Shown here: positions 44,460-53,570 of the stretch, in pieces
Layout: each line of letters opens with the position of its first letter
How positions within the stretch are numbered: position 1 is the stretch's first letter
Source of the DNA: Gammaproteobacteria bacterium
GTDB lineage: Bacteria; Pseudomonadota; Gammaproteobacteria; Enterobacterales; Kangiellaceae
Assembly: GCA_013373375.1 (NCBI GenBank)
Contig: JABXHY010000044.1
Location: forward strand, 17,830-81,829
Direction of reading: 5' to 3'
DNA length: 64,000 nucleotides
The notes under the pieces: generated by a model
Databases searched by the model: none
The model's input: only the letters and a program-made list of their open reading frames with translations
Told to the model about the DNA's origin: nothing
Translations under genes and position numbers: made by a program

Positions 44460-45653
44460 TTAAATAATGGACAGAGCTTTGCCGACTTTTTCGAATGCTG
44501 CGACAGCTTGATCGATATGATGCAATTCATGCGCTGCAGACATTTGAGTACGAATTCTGGCTTGCCCTTTTGGTACAACTGGAAAACTAAAGCCAACTAC
44601 ATATACGCCTTCTTCTAGCATTTGGTCAGCGAATTTTTTAGCCAAAGCAGCATCACCAATCATAACTGGAATTATAGGATGCTCGCCGGGTAATAGCTCA
44701 AATCCAAGTGCGCTCATTTTCTCTCTGAAATATTGTGCATTTCGTCGAAGCTTTTCTCTCAACTCATCGCCTTGTTCGAGCATGTCGAGTACTTTAACCG
44801 ACGCTTCTGCGATAACAGGCGCCAAAGTATTTGAAAACAAATAGGGACGAGAACGCTGACGTAACCACTCAATCACTTCCTTTTTACCCGACGTGTATCC
44901 GCCCGACGCTCCGCCCAAGGCTTTACCTAAAGTACCGGTGATAATATCAACACGCCCCATGACGTCGCAGTACTCGTGCGTTCCACGACCTTTTTCTCCC
45001 ATAAATCCAACCGCATGACAGTCGTCCACCATTACCATGGCGCCATATTTGTCTGCTAGATCGCAAATAGCAGGTAAGTTGGCAATATAGCCATCCATTG
45101 AAAATACACCATCGGTTGCTATGAGCTTGTGACGTGCACCATCAGCTTCCGCTTGCTTTAATTTTTCTTCCAGATCAGCCATGTCATTATTGCTGTAACG
45201 ATACCGCTTGGCTTTACTCAATCGAATGCCGTCGATGATAGACGCGTGATTCAAGGCATCGGAAATAACTGCGTCTTCAGGGCCAAGTATGGTTTCAAAT
45301 AATCCACCGTTAGCATCAAAGCAGGACGGATACAAAATTGTATCTTCCATTTTTAAAAACTGGCTGATGCGTTGTTCTAATGTTTTGTGAATCTCCTGAG
45401 TACCACAAATGAATCTTACCGAAGCCATCCCATAGCCCCATTTATCGAGACCTTCTTTCCCAGACTCAATTAGCTCAGGCGCATTCGCTAAACCAAGATA
45501 GTTATTGGCACAAAAATTCAGTACATTTTTACCGCTGGTAACGTGGATATCCGCTTGCTGCTGCGAATCAATCACTCGCTCTTCTTTATACAAACCTTCT
45601 TCGTGTAACTCGGTTATTTGCTGCTGAAGCTGTTGATAAAAGTCTTGTTTCAT
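44460..45653 (-). CDS. kbl: Glycine C-acetyltransferase (2-amino-3-ketobutyrate CoA ligase)
   Basis: A 397-residue PLP enzyme that splits 2-amino-3-ketobutyrate with CoA into glycine and acetyl-CoA. The PLP lysine is K244 in GTLGKALGG, the same number as in E. coli Kbl; [26 protein letters not shown] and the tail [17 protein letters not shown] are also conserved. Start is the ATG at 45653, not the TTG five codons upstream. It forms the kbl-tdh operon. Confidence 0.96.
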   Translation of the reverse strand: MKQDFYQQLQQQITELHEEGLYKEERVIDSQQQADIHVTSGKNVLNFCANNYLGLANAPELIESGKEGLDKWGYGMASVRFICGTQEIHKTLEQRISQFLKMEDTILYPSCFDANGGLFETILGPEDAVISDALNHASIIDGIRLSKAKRYRYSNNDMADLEEKLKQAEADGARHKLIATDGVFSMDGYIANLPAICDLADKYGAMVMVDDCHAVGFMGEKGRGTHEYCDVMGRVDIITGTLGKALGGASGGYTSGKKEVIEWLRQRSRPYLFSNTLAPVIAEASVKVLDMLEQGDELREKLRRNAQYFREKMSALGFELLPGEHPIIPVMIGDAALAKKFADQMLEEGVYVVGFSFPVVPKGQARIRTQMSAAHELHHIDQAVAAFEKVGKALSII

Positions 45654-45740
45654 AGTGTAAATGCCCAAGGTTTAAATTTGCTGAATTGTAACATAACCAG
45701 GCTAAATTGCTGCGATCTTAACGCTCCCCAAACACTGCTC

Positions 45741-45779
45741 CAACCAATATATTGGTTGTTTTTTAAACTTGTCTATAAT
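45741..45779 (+). promoter_or_regulatory. Promoter with overlapping palindrome
   Basis: A perfect 18-bp palindrome CAACCAATATATTGGTTG (45741-45758) overlaps a sigma70-like -35 TTGGTT (45752-45757), sixteen bases before TATAAT (45774-45779) and 31 nt ahead of the coiled-coil protein start. It could bind a repressor. The T-run after the palindrome could alternatively make it a hairpin. Confidence 0.5.
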
Positions 45780-45810
45780 TAGTTGATAATATGGAACTTT
45801 TAGACTGCTT

Positions 45811-47229
45811 ATGCCTGATATTCCGCTTCCAGCACTGATTGCGTTAGAGCTTACTTTATTGCTCAATTTAATATTGGGCGGTGCGCTGTGGTTTACCTTT
45901 CGAGAACTTAAGAATGCTCGCAAACGTTTCATGCGTGCCCGTCGAGATGTATCCAAATTAAAGCGTCAGTCAACCTCAGAAACAGAACAAGAAGACAACT
46001 CTCGTAAACTATCATTGTTTCTCGAAGAGCAGCTCGCAGCCACAGACCTTTACCTCGAATCGCTTCAATCAGAGACCGAAGCATCCGAGTCCGACGATGG
46101 CGAGACTGATTCGGAATCGGAACCTGGAGCTGAAAATCCAACCCCGGACTTAAGCTCGATTGATGCCTCTGCGTCTGACGAACTCAAAATGCTCGCCATA
46201 AGACGCCACTTTATTCAGCAAGAACTCGAAAGCCTGGAAGATGAAAAGTTAAACTTCGATCAATGGTTAACTTCGATAAAACAATTTACTAACGAATTAT
46301 TTCCTCAAACCAAAGAATCAAGTCACACTCAAGCACCCAAACCTGAAGGCAATATGACAGGAGAGACTGAGAGTGAACATTACAAAAATTTGTATGATGA
46401 ATTGTTGATTACTTTACAGAGAAGCAAGGAAACCATTCGTTCGCTAGCATTACGGCTTGCCGATATAATTGACGATGGAATGGATGAAGAGCAGCTTAAC
46501 GCACTGATCGTTGACTTAAATAAGAGTATGGATGCCTTTGGTGAGCTGTCAGGGATTACAGCGAGTTCCGCTGTAGAACAACTTGAAGATGAAGTTAAAG
46601 CGATAAGACATGCCTACGAACAGGGTATGAACTTGATGGAGCATTTTGAAAAATCGGTCCAATACATTCAACAGCTTTCAGATGCAATTGAAGAACACAG
46701 CTCAACCATTGAACTCAATAGAAATAATTACGAAGCCGGAGAGCCTGTCGACTCAGATAAGGTTTTATCAAATAACAAACGCTATGCACGAATGATTGAA
46801 GGCACCCAGCTAATCCACCAATCGTTGACTAAAGAAGTTGAAAATGCAAAAACGATAATTGGTGACTTCATTGCGATGACTAGAAATTTTCAAGATCAAT
46901 CTACTCGAATCATAATTCTTCAATCGCGAGAAAAACAGCTCAACAGCGATTTGCGTCAATTAAGAATGAGCCAACAAGAAGCTTTATCTTGCCTTCAAGC
47001 GAGAGATTTACAACTCAGTGCAATGTTTAAAAAATATAAAGAGTCTCTCGAAACTGAATACAACGAGAAAATTGTAACGCTTGCAACAGAGGTTTATAAA
47101 ATTGAGCAAGAGATATTGGCTATCGACAATCAAGAGTCCACCAGCGCGTTACGCAAACAAAAAGGTGAATTAGTGCAAAAACGACTAGCATTGGAAGGAC
47201 AAATAATTGAAGCTTCAGGTGGTGGATAA
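45811..47229 (+). CDS. Membrane-anchored coiled-coil protein
   Basis: A 472-residue protein with one N-terminal helix (about 8-29), a basic stretch (FRELKNARKRFMRARRDVSKLKR) and then an almost entirely helical cytoplasmic body. An acidic, serine-rich spacer covers about residues 85-118. Long heptad-rich coiled coils follow at about 125-165, 185-300 and 325-470. No enzymatic motif and no recognised family. The shape, an inner-membrane anchor with a long cytoplasmic rod, resembles structural proteins of the cell envelope or division apparatus. It is a single gene between kbl-tdh and a convergent two-component operon. Confidence 0.7.
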   Translation: MPDIPLPALIALELTLLLNLILGGALWFTFRELKNARKRFMRARRDVSKLKRQSTSETEQEDNSRKLSLFLEEQLAATDLYLESLQSETEASESDDGETDSESEPGAENPTPDLSSIDASASDELKMLAIRRHFIQQELESLEDEKLNFDQWLTSIKQFTNELFPQTKESSHTQAPKPEGNMTGETESEHYKNLYDELLITLQRSKETIRSLALRLADIIDDGMDEEQLNALIVDLNKSMDAFGELSGITASSAVEQLEDEVKAIRHAYEQGMNLMEHFEKSVQYIQQLSDAIEEHSSTIELNRNNYEAGEPVDSDKVLSNNKRYARMIEGTQLIHQSLTKEVENAKTIIGDFIAMTRNFQDQSTRIIILQSREKQLNSDLRQLRMSQQEALSCLQARDLQLSAMFKKYKESLETEYNEKIVTLATEVYKIEQEILAIDNQESTSALRKQKGELVQKRLALEGQIIEASGGG

Positions 47230-47238
47230 GTAATAGGA

Positions 47239-47922
47239 TCAGTTTTTCATTAAACAGTAACCAATTCCTCGAACAGATTTAATGTAGTATGTATTTTCTG
47301 AATTGAAATCAAATTGTTTTTTTAAGTTCGAAATAAAATTATCGATGGTTCGATTATCAACATAGACATCCTTTCCCCAACATTCATTTAATATAGAATC
47401 TCGTGATAGCACTTCATTTTGATTGTTAATCAAAAGCTTGAGAATACTAAAAGCTCGAGGAGTTAAATGAAGCTCTTGATCATTATAAGTTACTGTCATA
47501 GAACGCCAATTAACAATACGGTTATTAATATTACTGGTGTTTAAATCAACAACAGCGACTGGCCTTCTTAATAATGCTTTAATTCTCATTAAAAGCTCTT
47601 GTGAACGGTAAGGTTTCGATACGTAATCATCCGCACCACACTCAAACCCTTCCACCACATCGCGCTCCAAACCACGAGCCGTTAACATGAGCAGTCTTAT
47701 TTCTATCTGCTGTTCACGTATCCAGGAAGCCAGATCATAGCCGTTACCATCGGGCAACATAATATCAAGAATTGCGAGTTCGAATGATTGCTCACTTAGT
47801 AATTTTCTCGCACTCGCCACATCACTCGATTGCACCACAGTAAACTCTTCTAACTCTAAAAAGTCTGTGAGAGTATCCCTTAAATTATCGTCGTCTTCGA
47901 CGATGAGTATACTTGCAGTCAT
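47239..47922 (-). CDS. OmpR/PhoB-family response regulator
   Basis: A 227-residue regulator. Receiver domain with the acidic pocket VEDDDN, phospho-acceptor D53 in LDIMLPDGNG and the lysine in VSKPYRSQEL; winged helix-turn-helix at about 130-225 (LTPRAFSILKLLINNQNEVLSR, then VDNRTIDNFISNLKKQF and IKSVRGIGYCL). The start is the ATG at 47922, one base after the kinase stop, so the two are coupled. OmpR-class regulators bind direct repeats 10-11 bp apart; such repeats stand at 51503-51530, ahead of the first gene of this operon. Confidence 0.93.
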   Translation of the reverse strand: MTASILIVEDDDNLRDTLTDFLELEEFTVVQSSDVASARKLLSEQSFELAILDIMLPDGNGYDLASWIREQQIEIRLLMLTARGLERDVVEGFECGADDYVSKPYRSQELLMRIKALLRRPVAVVDLNTSNINNRIVNWRSMTVTYNDQELHLTPRAFSILKLLINNQNEVLSRDSILNECWGKDVYVDNRTIDNFISNLKKQFDFNSENTYYIKSVRGIGYCLMKN

Positions 47923-47923
47923 A

Positions 47924-49747
47924 TTATCCAAACACCAATCGCCATTGAGTACCAGAAGTAAAACCCGTCGATAGTTGCTGTGTACTGTCCAACTTCAATT
48001 TCGAGGCCACAACATCGAGAGAGCCATTATGCAAGTTCATTACTTTTCGACTTAAAGGCAGTCCTAATCCAAATCCTTTCTTGTGTTCAGCATTGGCTTG
48101 AAAGAAGGAGTCAAAAATATCATTCCATAAACTTTCCTCTATACCAATACCATTATCGGTCACTAATATATTTGAGTTAGATAACTCAAATACTAAATGA
48201 ACTTTGTCTTCTATATTATATTTTATTGCATTGGATATTAGATTCATAAACACCAAATTAATTAACGCTCTATCGGCTTTAACAACATAGTGGTCATCGA
48301 TACGATTTTCAACAATGACATTACAGGATAAAGTTTCAGCGATTTCATTTATCAATTGATGCAAGTTCACATCAGACAAAGTTAAGTTTACCTGCTCAGA
48401 TTGTAAACGATTGAATGACAGAATATTATCGACCATTAACCACAATCTATCAGATTCTCGCTGAATTTTTTCTGGATAGTCTTTACTGCTTAATTGTTTA
48501 TCCAAACGCTTTTGTAGAGTTTCCGCCATTAATCGAATTGACGCCAACGGTGTTTTTAATTCGTGGCTCACTAAATTGACAAAGTCTTCCTTCAACTGAA
48601 TGTATTGTTCTTTGCGAGCTTGTCGTTGCAAAATAGAGTACAAGGCAAATATTGATAGCAGAGTTAATATTAATAACAATGCAATCTTTACTATTAAAAA
48701 CAATCGCTGCTGATTCTCTTGAGTTTGCCAAGATTCCTTTGTTATCTTGATGTCAATGTCGTTCAGTGAGTTTGGCAGACTCGACGAAACGATAGCAATG
48801 CTGTCATTCTCACTTAACTGCCCAGTTTGTTGCATGGATAAAGTCCATTTATTTTCCAACGACTTCATATCAAGAGCTGAAACAATACAGTCGTCCTGAT
48901 TCAGTTTATGACTTACACTTTCTGAGCTAATTATCCAGCTCGAATAACATGTGGTAGAGTTAAACTGTAAAGTCGGCTTTAATACAGCTTGTACCATTTG
49001 TTGAAGACGATCCAATGATAAATTGGCAGCTTCTGCATAAGCCGATATTTGATTCGCAATCATTCGAATGTCACTTGCTGCAAATGCATCGGTATTTTCG
49101 AATAACAAATGAAAAGCAGACAGTATTTTAGTTGTCTCTGAACGAAATCCACGAAATAACAATGACTCAACAAAATCGGGGCTCCAGCGTTGGTAGGTAT
49201 CAATATCCAACACCATAAAATTAGATATGAGCTCTTCTGTTACCGTTAAACGGTAATTTTCTTTATGAGCTAAAAAACGCGTTATACCGGTTCGCAAAGT
49301 TTCGGTTACATTATTGGATTTATAATCATCGTTATTGTTATTCAATGAACGACTTATGTCCTCGATAATCTTGATACGCTCTTGCATTAATACCGATGCA
49401 TGTTGAGATGGATTGCTTTTAATATTTTCTGAATAGGTTTGCCAGAAAGATTCAACATCGCCTGGAATAGGTGGAAAAATTTGTTTCCCTTTATGGACCC
49501 ATACAAAATTTGGTTCATAATTAGACCAATTCATATTCAACTCTGCATAGCTATCAGGAAAAACACTCAATTTCTTTTCAAGTAAACTGCCAAGCGAACG
49601 GCGTGATGCATCATCAACCAGTATCTGATTAGCTTCGAGTAGATTTTTTTGTTGCTGGTATTCAAAAATCAATAACCATAAAAAGAAACATCCCCCCAAC
49701 AAAGTGAGGGGAATAAGCGCTGACTTTTTAATCGACTTAGTAACCAT
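47924..49747 (-). CDS. Sensor histidine kinase
   Basis: A 607-residue inner-membrane kinase. Helix one is at about 9-29 and helix two at about 345-367, leaving a periplasmic sensor of some 315 residues that I do not recognise. The HisKA domain has H395 in LVSHELKTPLASIRL; the HATPase domain follows (N-box NLISNAIKYN, DNGIGIE, G-box KGFGLGLPLSRKV). It is the partner of the regulator encoded directly downstream and is preceded by the vWA lipoprotein gene 31 nt upstream. The large sensor and the lipoprotein point to envelope sensing; that part is inference. Confidence 0.9.
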   Translation of the reverse strand: MVTKSIKKSALIPLTLLGGCFFLWLLIFEYQQQKNLLEANQILVDDASRRSLGSLLEKKLSVFPDSYAELNMNWSNYEPNFVWVHKGKQIFPPIPGDVESFWQTYSENIKSNPSQHASVLMQERIKIIEDISRSLNNNNDDYKSNNVTETLRTGITRFLAHKENYRLTVTEELISNFMVLDIDTYQRWSPDFVESLLFRGFRSETTKILSAFHLLFENTDAFAASDIRMIANQISAYAEAANLSLDRLQQMVQAVLKPTLQFNSTTCYSSWIISSESVSHKLNQDDCIVSALDMKSLENKWTLSMQQTGQLSENDSIAIVSSSLPNSLNDIDIKITKESWQTQENQQRLFLIVKIALLLILTLLSIFALYSILQRQARKEQYIQLKEDFVNLVSHELKTPLASIRLMAETLQKRLDKQLSSKDYPEKIQRESDRLWLMVDNILSFNRLQSEQVNLTLSDVNLHQLINEIAETLSCNVIVENRIDDHYVVKADRALINLVFMNLISNAIKYNIEDKVHLVFELSNSNILVTDNGIGIEESLWNDIFDSFFQANAEHKKGFGLGLPLSRKVMNLHNGSLDVVASKLKLDSTQQLSTGFTSGTQWRLVFG

Positions 49748-49778
49748 AATTGATGAAAACGCTCTTTCTATTATTGCT

Positions 49779-51446
49779 TTATTTCAGTAATGGCACTCGA
49801 TCGATGTCTATGGTAGAAACTGGACCATAATCTTGATAGGGATCGACACGTTGATCCAGCATGGCGGCTTGCTCAATAGCCTGACTTAATTGCTGTACCT
49901 TTGATTTGCGTTGATAGTCAGCTGGTAGAGAAATTAATAGTTGATCAATGTCTTGATAGTTATACATTCGAGACCAGTATGTCTGTCGCAATTTTTCAGC
50001 AAAAGCAGCGGCAGCCGCCGACAATCTCGTGTCCGAAGATGCCAATAGGATATTGTTACGGACTACCGACGTTGGAATATCTTTTTCCATCGTTAATACT
50101 TTCTCACTTGTTGGCATTTTGTAAGCCACTTTCAAGCGGCCCAAGCCTTCCTCTACGCTAGTTAGTTTTACTTCGTAAACGGCCGTCACTCGATGTCCAG
50201 CTCCTAGTTCACCGCCGTCTTTTTTTCCATCTAAGAAATCTTGCGTATTCAGGTGACGATTTTCGTAACCCAATAATCGATAGTTCGATACTTTTTCAGG
50301 ATTAAACTCCACTTGAATCTTGGCATCTTTAGCGACTGTCTGAATGTTTTGCGTCAGTTTATCAACAAAAGCTTCCTGGATATCCTGTTGGTCAGCAAGG
50401 TACAAATAGTTACCATTACCTTGATTTGCTAGTTGCTCTAACAAAAAGTCATTATACATTCCAAGTCCAACACCCACCGTCGTTAAGAAAATACCTTTTT
50501 CTTTATAGTTTTCAATTTCCTTTAAAATCTCTTCCGGCTGCACACTTCCAACATTGGCCATTCCATCAGAGGTAAGAATCACTCGGTTATTATGATCAGC
50601 GTCATACATTTGATTCGCTAATTCATAACCTATGTACAAACCTGCTGCTGCATTTGTGCTGCCCTGTGAGTTTAATTGTCGAATAAGCTGATTAATGTAC
50701 TGAGCATTACGAGCTTCTGTTGGAGGAATAACAACTTCTGCTGAATCACTATAAGTCACAAGCGCGATTTTATCTTCAGGTCGTAATTGTGATACGAGTG
50801 TTATCATTGCCTGCTTAAGCGTTTGCAATTTATTGTCCGACCGCATCGATCCGGATACATCAGCAACGATTACCAAGTTTAAAGGTTTACGATCAGCCTC
50901 GCTTAATTGTTTGGTCTGTACCCCGAGATGTAATAAGTGGTATCCAGGTCGAAAAGGCGAAGGCATAACTTCAGCGCTCAAACCAAAAATATCATTGGTT
51001 GACTGATACTTATAATCCATAGCGTTAACAAACTCTTCAACCCGAATACCTTCTTTGGCCGGCAGTTGATGATGCTTTAACATGTGGAGTGCTAATTTGT
51101 AAGAGCCATTATCAGCATCCATCGAAAAAGTAGACACAGGCTCTGCTTTCGTAAGCACGGTTGGGTTCACGCCGTAAGCTTTAAAAATTTGATAATTGGA
51201 GTTACGTTGATAAAATTTTGGAGGCAGTTCAGACGTAAACGTGTCTGCTGTTGCAACGACCCTTGAGTACTCTCGTTCTTCATTTCTTGCCTTTATACGA
51301 GAGCCAGTAACCACGACTTTTTCTGACGATACAGCCTCAGGCAGCGAGCCAGTGGTTTGCGCTTCGTATTGAGTCGTTGAGCAAGCCGCTAACATTGCGG
51401 CAAGGGCTGCAGAACTTGCAATTTTAACTAATGTATTTGTTTTCAT
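49779..51446 (-). CDS. von Willebrand factor A-domain lipoprotein, YfbK-like
   Basis: A 555-residue exported protein. Lipoprotein signal with lipobox LAAC (cysteine 22). Next comes EKVVVTGSRIKARN, a phrase usually seen near the start of TonB-dependent receptors. Then a vWA N-terminal domain (STFSMDADNGSYKLALHML), the vWA domain with an intact MIDAS DVSGS at 196-200, and a DUF3520-like C-terminal region ending in the segment YWSRMYNYQDIDQLL. This is the architecture of E. coli YfbK. The ATG has AAAGGG ahead. The kinase and regulator genes follow, so the lipoprotein is probably an input or output of that pathway. Confidence 0.9.
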   Translation of the reverse strand: MKTNTLVKIASSAALAAMLAACSTTQYEAQTTGSLPEAVSSEKVVVTGSRIKARNEEREYSRVVATADTFTSELPPKFYQRNSNYQIFKAYGVNPTVLTKAEPVSTFSMDADNGSYKLALHMLKHHQLPAKEGIRVEEFVNAMDYKYQSTNDIFGLSAEVMPSPFRPGYHLLHLGVQTKQLSEADRKPLNLVIVADVSGSMRSDNKLQTLKQAMITLVSQLRPEDKIALVTYSDSAEVVIPPTEARNAQYINQLIRQLNSQGSTNAAAGLYIGYELANQMYDADHNNRVILTSDGMANVGSVQPEEILKEIENYKEKGIFLTTVGVGLGMYNDFLLEQLANQGNGNYLYLADQQDIQEAFVDKLTQNIQTVAKDAKIQVEFNPEKVSNYRLLGYENRHLNTQDFLDGKKDGGELGAGHRVTAVYEVKLTSVEEGLGRLKVAYKMPTSEKVLTMEKDIPTSVVRNNILLASSDTRLSAAAAAFAEKLRQTYWSRMYNYQDIDQLLISLPADYQRKSKVQQLSQAIEQAAMLDQRVDPYQDYGPVSTIDIDRVPLLK

Positions 51447-51502
51447 GTTTTAATCCCTTTCATTACTGAGTGGACTCAGTATAAAAACCAGGAGGGAACA
51501 AA

Positions 51503-51530
51503 TTGTCACAGGTTTGTCATGAGCTTATCA
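51503..51530. promoter_or_regulatory. Three 11-bp-phased direct repeats (OmpR/PhoB-type site)
   Basis: TTGTCA at 51503, TTGTCA at 51514 and TTATCA at 51525 are each exactly 11 bp apart. This is the phasing expected of tandem OmpR/PhoB-class regulator binding and resembles a Pho box (TGTCA repeats). It lies 57-84 nt upstream of the vWA gene, whose operon encodes such a regulator. Confidence 0.6.
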
Positions 51531-51723
51531 CAGTTTCAAATGAATAAAGGTCCTGAAAGCTTGAAAGCGAAAAAATATGCTTTATGTGAAATGAAGGTTA
51601 CAAGCGAACAATTGTCAGTAATTTAATGGGTACTTATTCGCTTGAAATTAGATGATATCTGCAATATTAGCTGGAAGCTTTTTAAGACATCCAGCACGCG
51701 CCGAAAAAAATGAACATTCTAAA

Positions 51724-52122
51724 TTAAACTCTCTGATACTCCTTGAGATCAAAGATTTCTCGACCAAAGGGCGTAAAGCCTAAACGCATCATTTTAAAAT
51801 GCTGTATACCAAATGGAATTCCGATGATGCTGATGCATAAAACAATGCCCCAGAATAAATGATTCAATACGACAAAAATTCCACCAAAAACTAGCCAAAC
51901 TATATTGGCAAATAGATTAAGTACATCGCTTCTTTCATCTCTCGGAATCGATCGAGTTTCACTGCCAAAAGGGAACAACGAAAAAATTGCCATTTTGAAA
52001 CATTGGAATCCCCAAGGAATTCCTATAATAGTAAAACAAAGCGCAATTCCCCCGCACAAGTAACCAAGAAAAACGAAAAATCCACCCAAGATTATCCATA
52101 ATAAATTTAAAAGTATGCTCAT
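51724..52122 (-). CDS. yccF: YccF-family membrane protein
   Basis: A 132-residue inner-membrane protein made of two similar halves, each with a hydrophobic pair and the YccF signature: LLWIILGGFFVFLGYLCGG with IIGIPWGFQCFKMA, and VWLVFGGIFVVLNHLFWG with IIGIPFGIQHFKM. Function in E. coli is unknown. GAGAACC precedes the ATG. It is a single gene. Confidence 0.9.
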   Translation of the reverse strand: MSILLNLLWIILGGFFVFLGYLCGGIALCFTIIGIPWGFQCFKMAIFSLFPFGSETRSIPRDERSDVLNLFANIVWLVFGGIFVVLNHLFWGIVLCISIIGIPFGIQHFKMMRLGFTPFGREIFDLKEYQRV

Positions 52123-52292
52123 AGGTTCTCTCTATTTGGCAGTTATTAACTTTGGTAAAACATAAGGATTCACAAAGCAATTTCCTCGCCAATATTTTTT
52201 TGATATTTATTTCAATAGGTTACAGTAAGTATCTAGAAGTCTTCTTCGAGTTTATAAGTAAAAGCTCACAGATTTTAGCGAATTTCATCAAT

Positions 52293-52320
52293 AAAAAAGG
52301 GAACCTAAGTTCCCTTTTTA
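52293..52320. terminator. Bidirectional terminator, mainly for mdh
   Basis: GGGAAC, a four-base loop and GTTCCC are flanked by A6 on the left and T5 on the right, so the hairpin can act on either strand. On the minus strand it lies about 95 nt after the malate dehydrogenase stop. Confidence 0.75.
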
Positions 52321-52412
52321 AAGATTTATGTTTTTAGTGGAATAGTCGCTGTGTAAAAACAAATTACCCTGTAATTTCCACTAAAGTCACAACCCTTACG
52401 GTAATAAGTGAC

Positions 52413-53393
52413 TCACGGTAATAAATGACTTACGGCATCACGCTCTTCAGCTAACTCTTTTTCAGTTGCTTTAAGCTTTTCTTGACTGAATTCATTGATC
52501 TCAAGACCTTGAACGATTTCCCAGTCGCCATTTTTGCATACACATGGGAAAGAGAAGATTAAGCCTTCCTGGATACCGTAAGAACCGTCAGAGTAAACTG
52601 CCATACTTACAGCGTCACCATCGGCAGTACCAAGTGCCCAGTCACGCATGTGGTCGATTGCTGCATTCGCTGCTGACGCAGCTGATGAAGCGCCACGAGC
52701 TTTGATGATTGCCGCGCCACGTTGCTGAACAGTAGGAATAAAATCGTTTTCGTACCAGTCTTGCTCAACTTGTTCAATTGCACTTTTACCTGCAACTTCT
52801 GCGTGATACAAATCTGGGAATTGGGTTGACGAGTGGTTGCCCCAAATGGTCATTTTTGAAACTTCAGTAACTGCATTACCAGTTTTTTGTGCAATTTGTG
52901 TCATCGCTCGATTTTGATCTAAACGAGTCATTGCGGTGAAGTTACGAGGATTTAAACTTGGCGCGTTACGTTGAGCAATCAACGCGTTGGTGTTCGCAGG
53001 ATTTCCAACCACAAGTACTTTGATATCTTTGCTAGCGTGATCGTTCATGGCTTTGCCTTGAACCGAGAAAATAGCAGCATTGGCTTCTAATAAGTCTTTA
53101 CGCTCCATACCCGGACCACGAGGACGCGCACCAACGAGTAGCGCGTAATCTGCGTCTTTGAACGCAACATTCGGATCATCAGTGCAGACAACGTCTTGTA
53201 GTAATGGGAATGCACAATCGTCTAGCTCCATTTTAACGCCTTCTAATGCGTCCATTGCCGGAGTAATGTCGAGCAATTGTAGGATTACCGGTTGATCATT
53301 CCCAAGCATCGCGCCTGATGCGATACGAAAAAGTAGTGCATAGCCGATTTGGCCTGCTGCTCCAGTCACTGCTACACGTACAGGTTGTTTCAT
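52413..53393 (-). CDS. mdh: Malate dehydrogenase (NAD)
   Basis: A 326-residue citric-acid-cycle enzyme interconverting malate and oxaloacetate. N-terminal nucleotide loop [18 protein letters not shown]; substrate arginines in [14 protein letters not shown] and TRLDQNRA; catalytic histidine in [12 protein letters not shown]. The length and these motifs fit the cytosolic-type MDH found in many gammaproteobacteria rather than the 312-residue E. coli type. AGAGGAA lies ahead of the ATG. Confidence 0.95.
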   Translation of the reverse strand: MKQPVRVAVTGAAGQIGYALLFRIASGAMLGNDQPVILQLLDITPAMDALEGVKMELDDCAFPLLQDVVCTDDPNVAFKDADYALLVGARPRGPGMERKDLLEANAAIFSVQGKAMNDHASKDIKVLVVGNPANTNALIAQRNAPSLNPRNFTAMTRLDQNRAMTQIAQKTGNAVTEVSKMTIWGNHSSTQFPDLYHAEVAGKSAIEQVEQDWYENDFIPTVQQRGAAIIKARGASSAASAANAAIDHMRDWALGTADGDAVSMAVYSDGSYGIQEGLIFSFPCVCKNGDWEIVQGLEINEFSQEKLKATEKELAEERDAVSHLLP

Positions 53394-53570
53394 TCCGAAT
53401 TCCTCTTTACTGAGTCGTCATAAAATCTCAATCAACTTGAGATATCATCAAAATTAAGGTGACAACCAAAATCTTAAAATTAAAGTTATCGATTTACGGC
53501 GGCGGATTTTACCATATCCAAGTGGGACGGTCTTCCCCTCACCGCTTTATTCGAGCTTCAATCGGTTTAA

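Noticed and set aside
44438..44596. N-terminal extension of threonine dehydrogenase
   Set aside because: It overlaps kbl coding sequence, is cysteine- and serine-rich nonsense, and the conserved Tdh N-terminus starts at 44437.
51540..51626. A 28-codon open frame on the plus strand upstream of the vWA gene
   Set aside because: No ribosome binding site and no recognisable peptide; likely chance in a promoter region.
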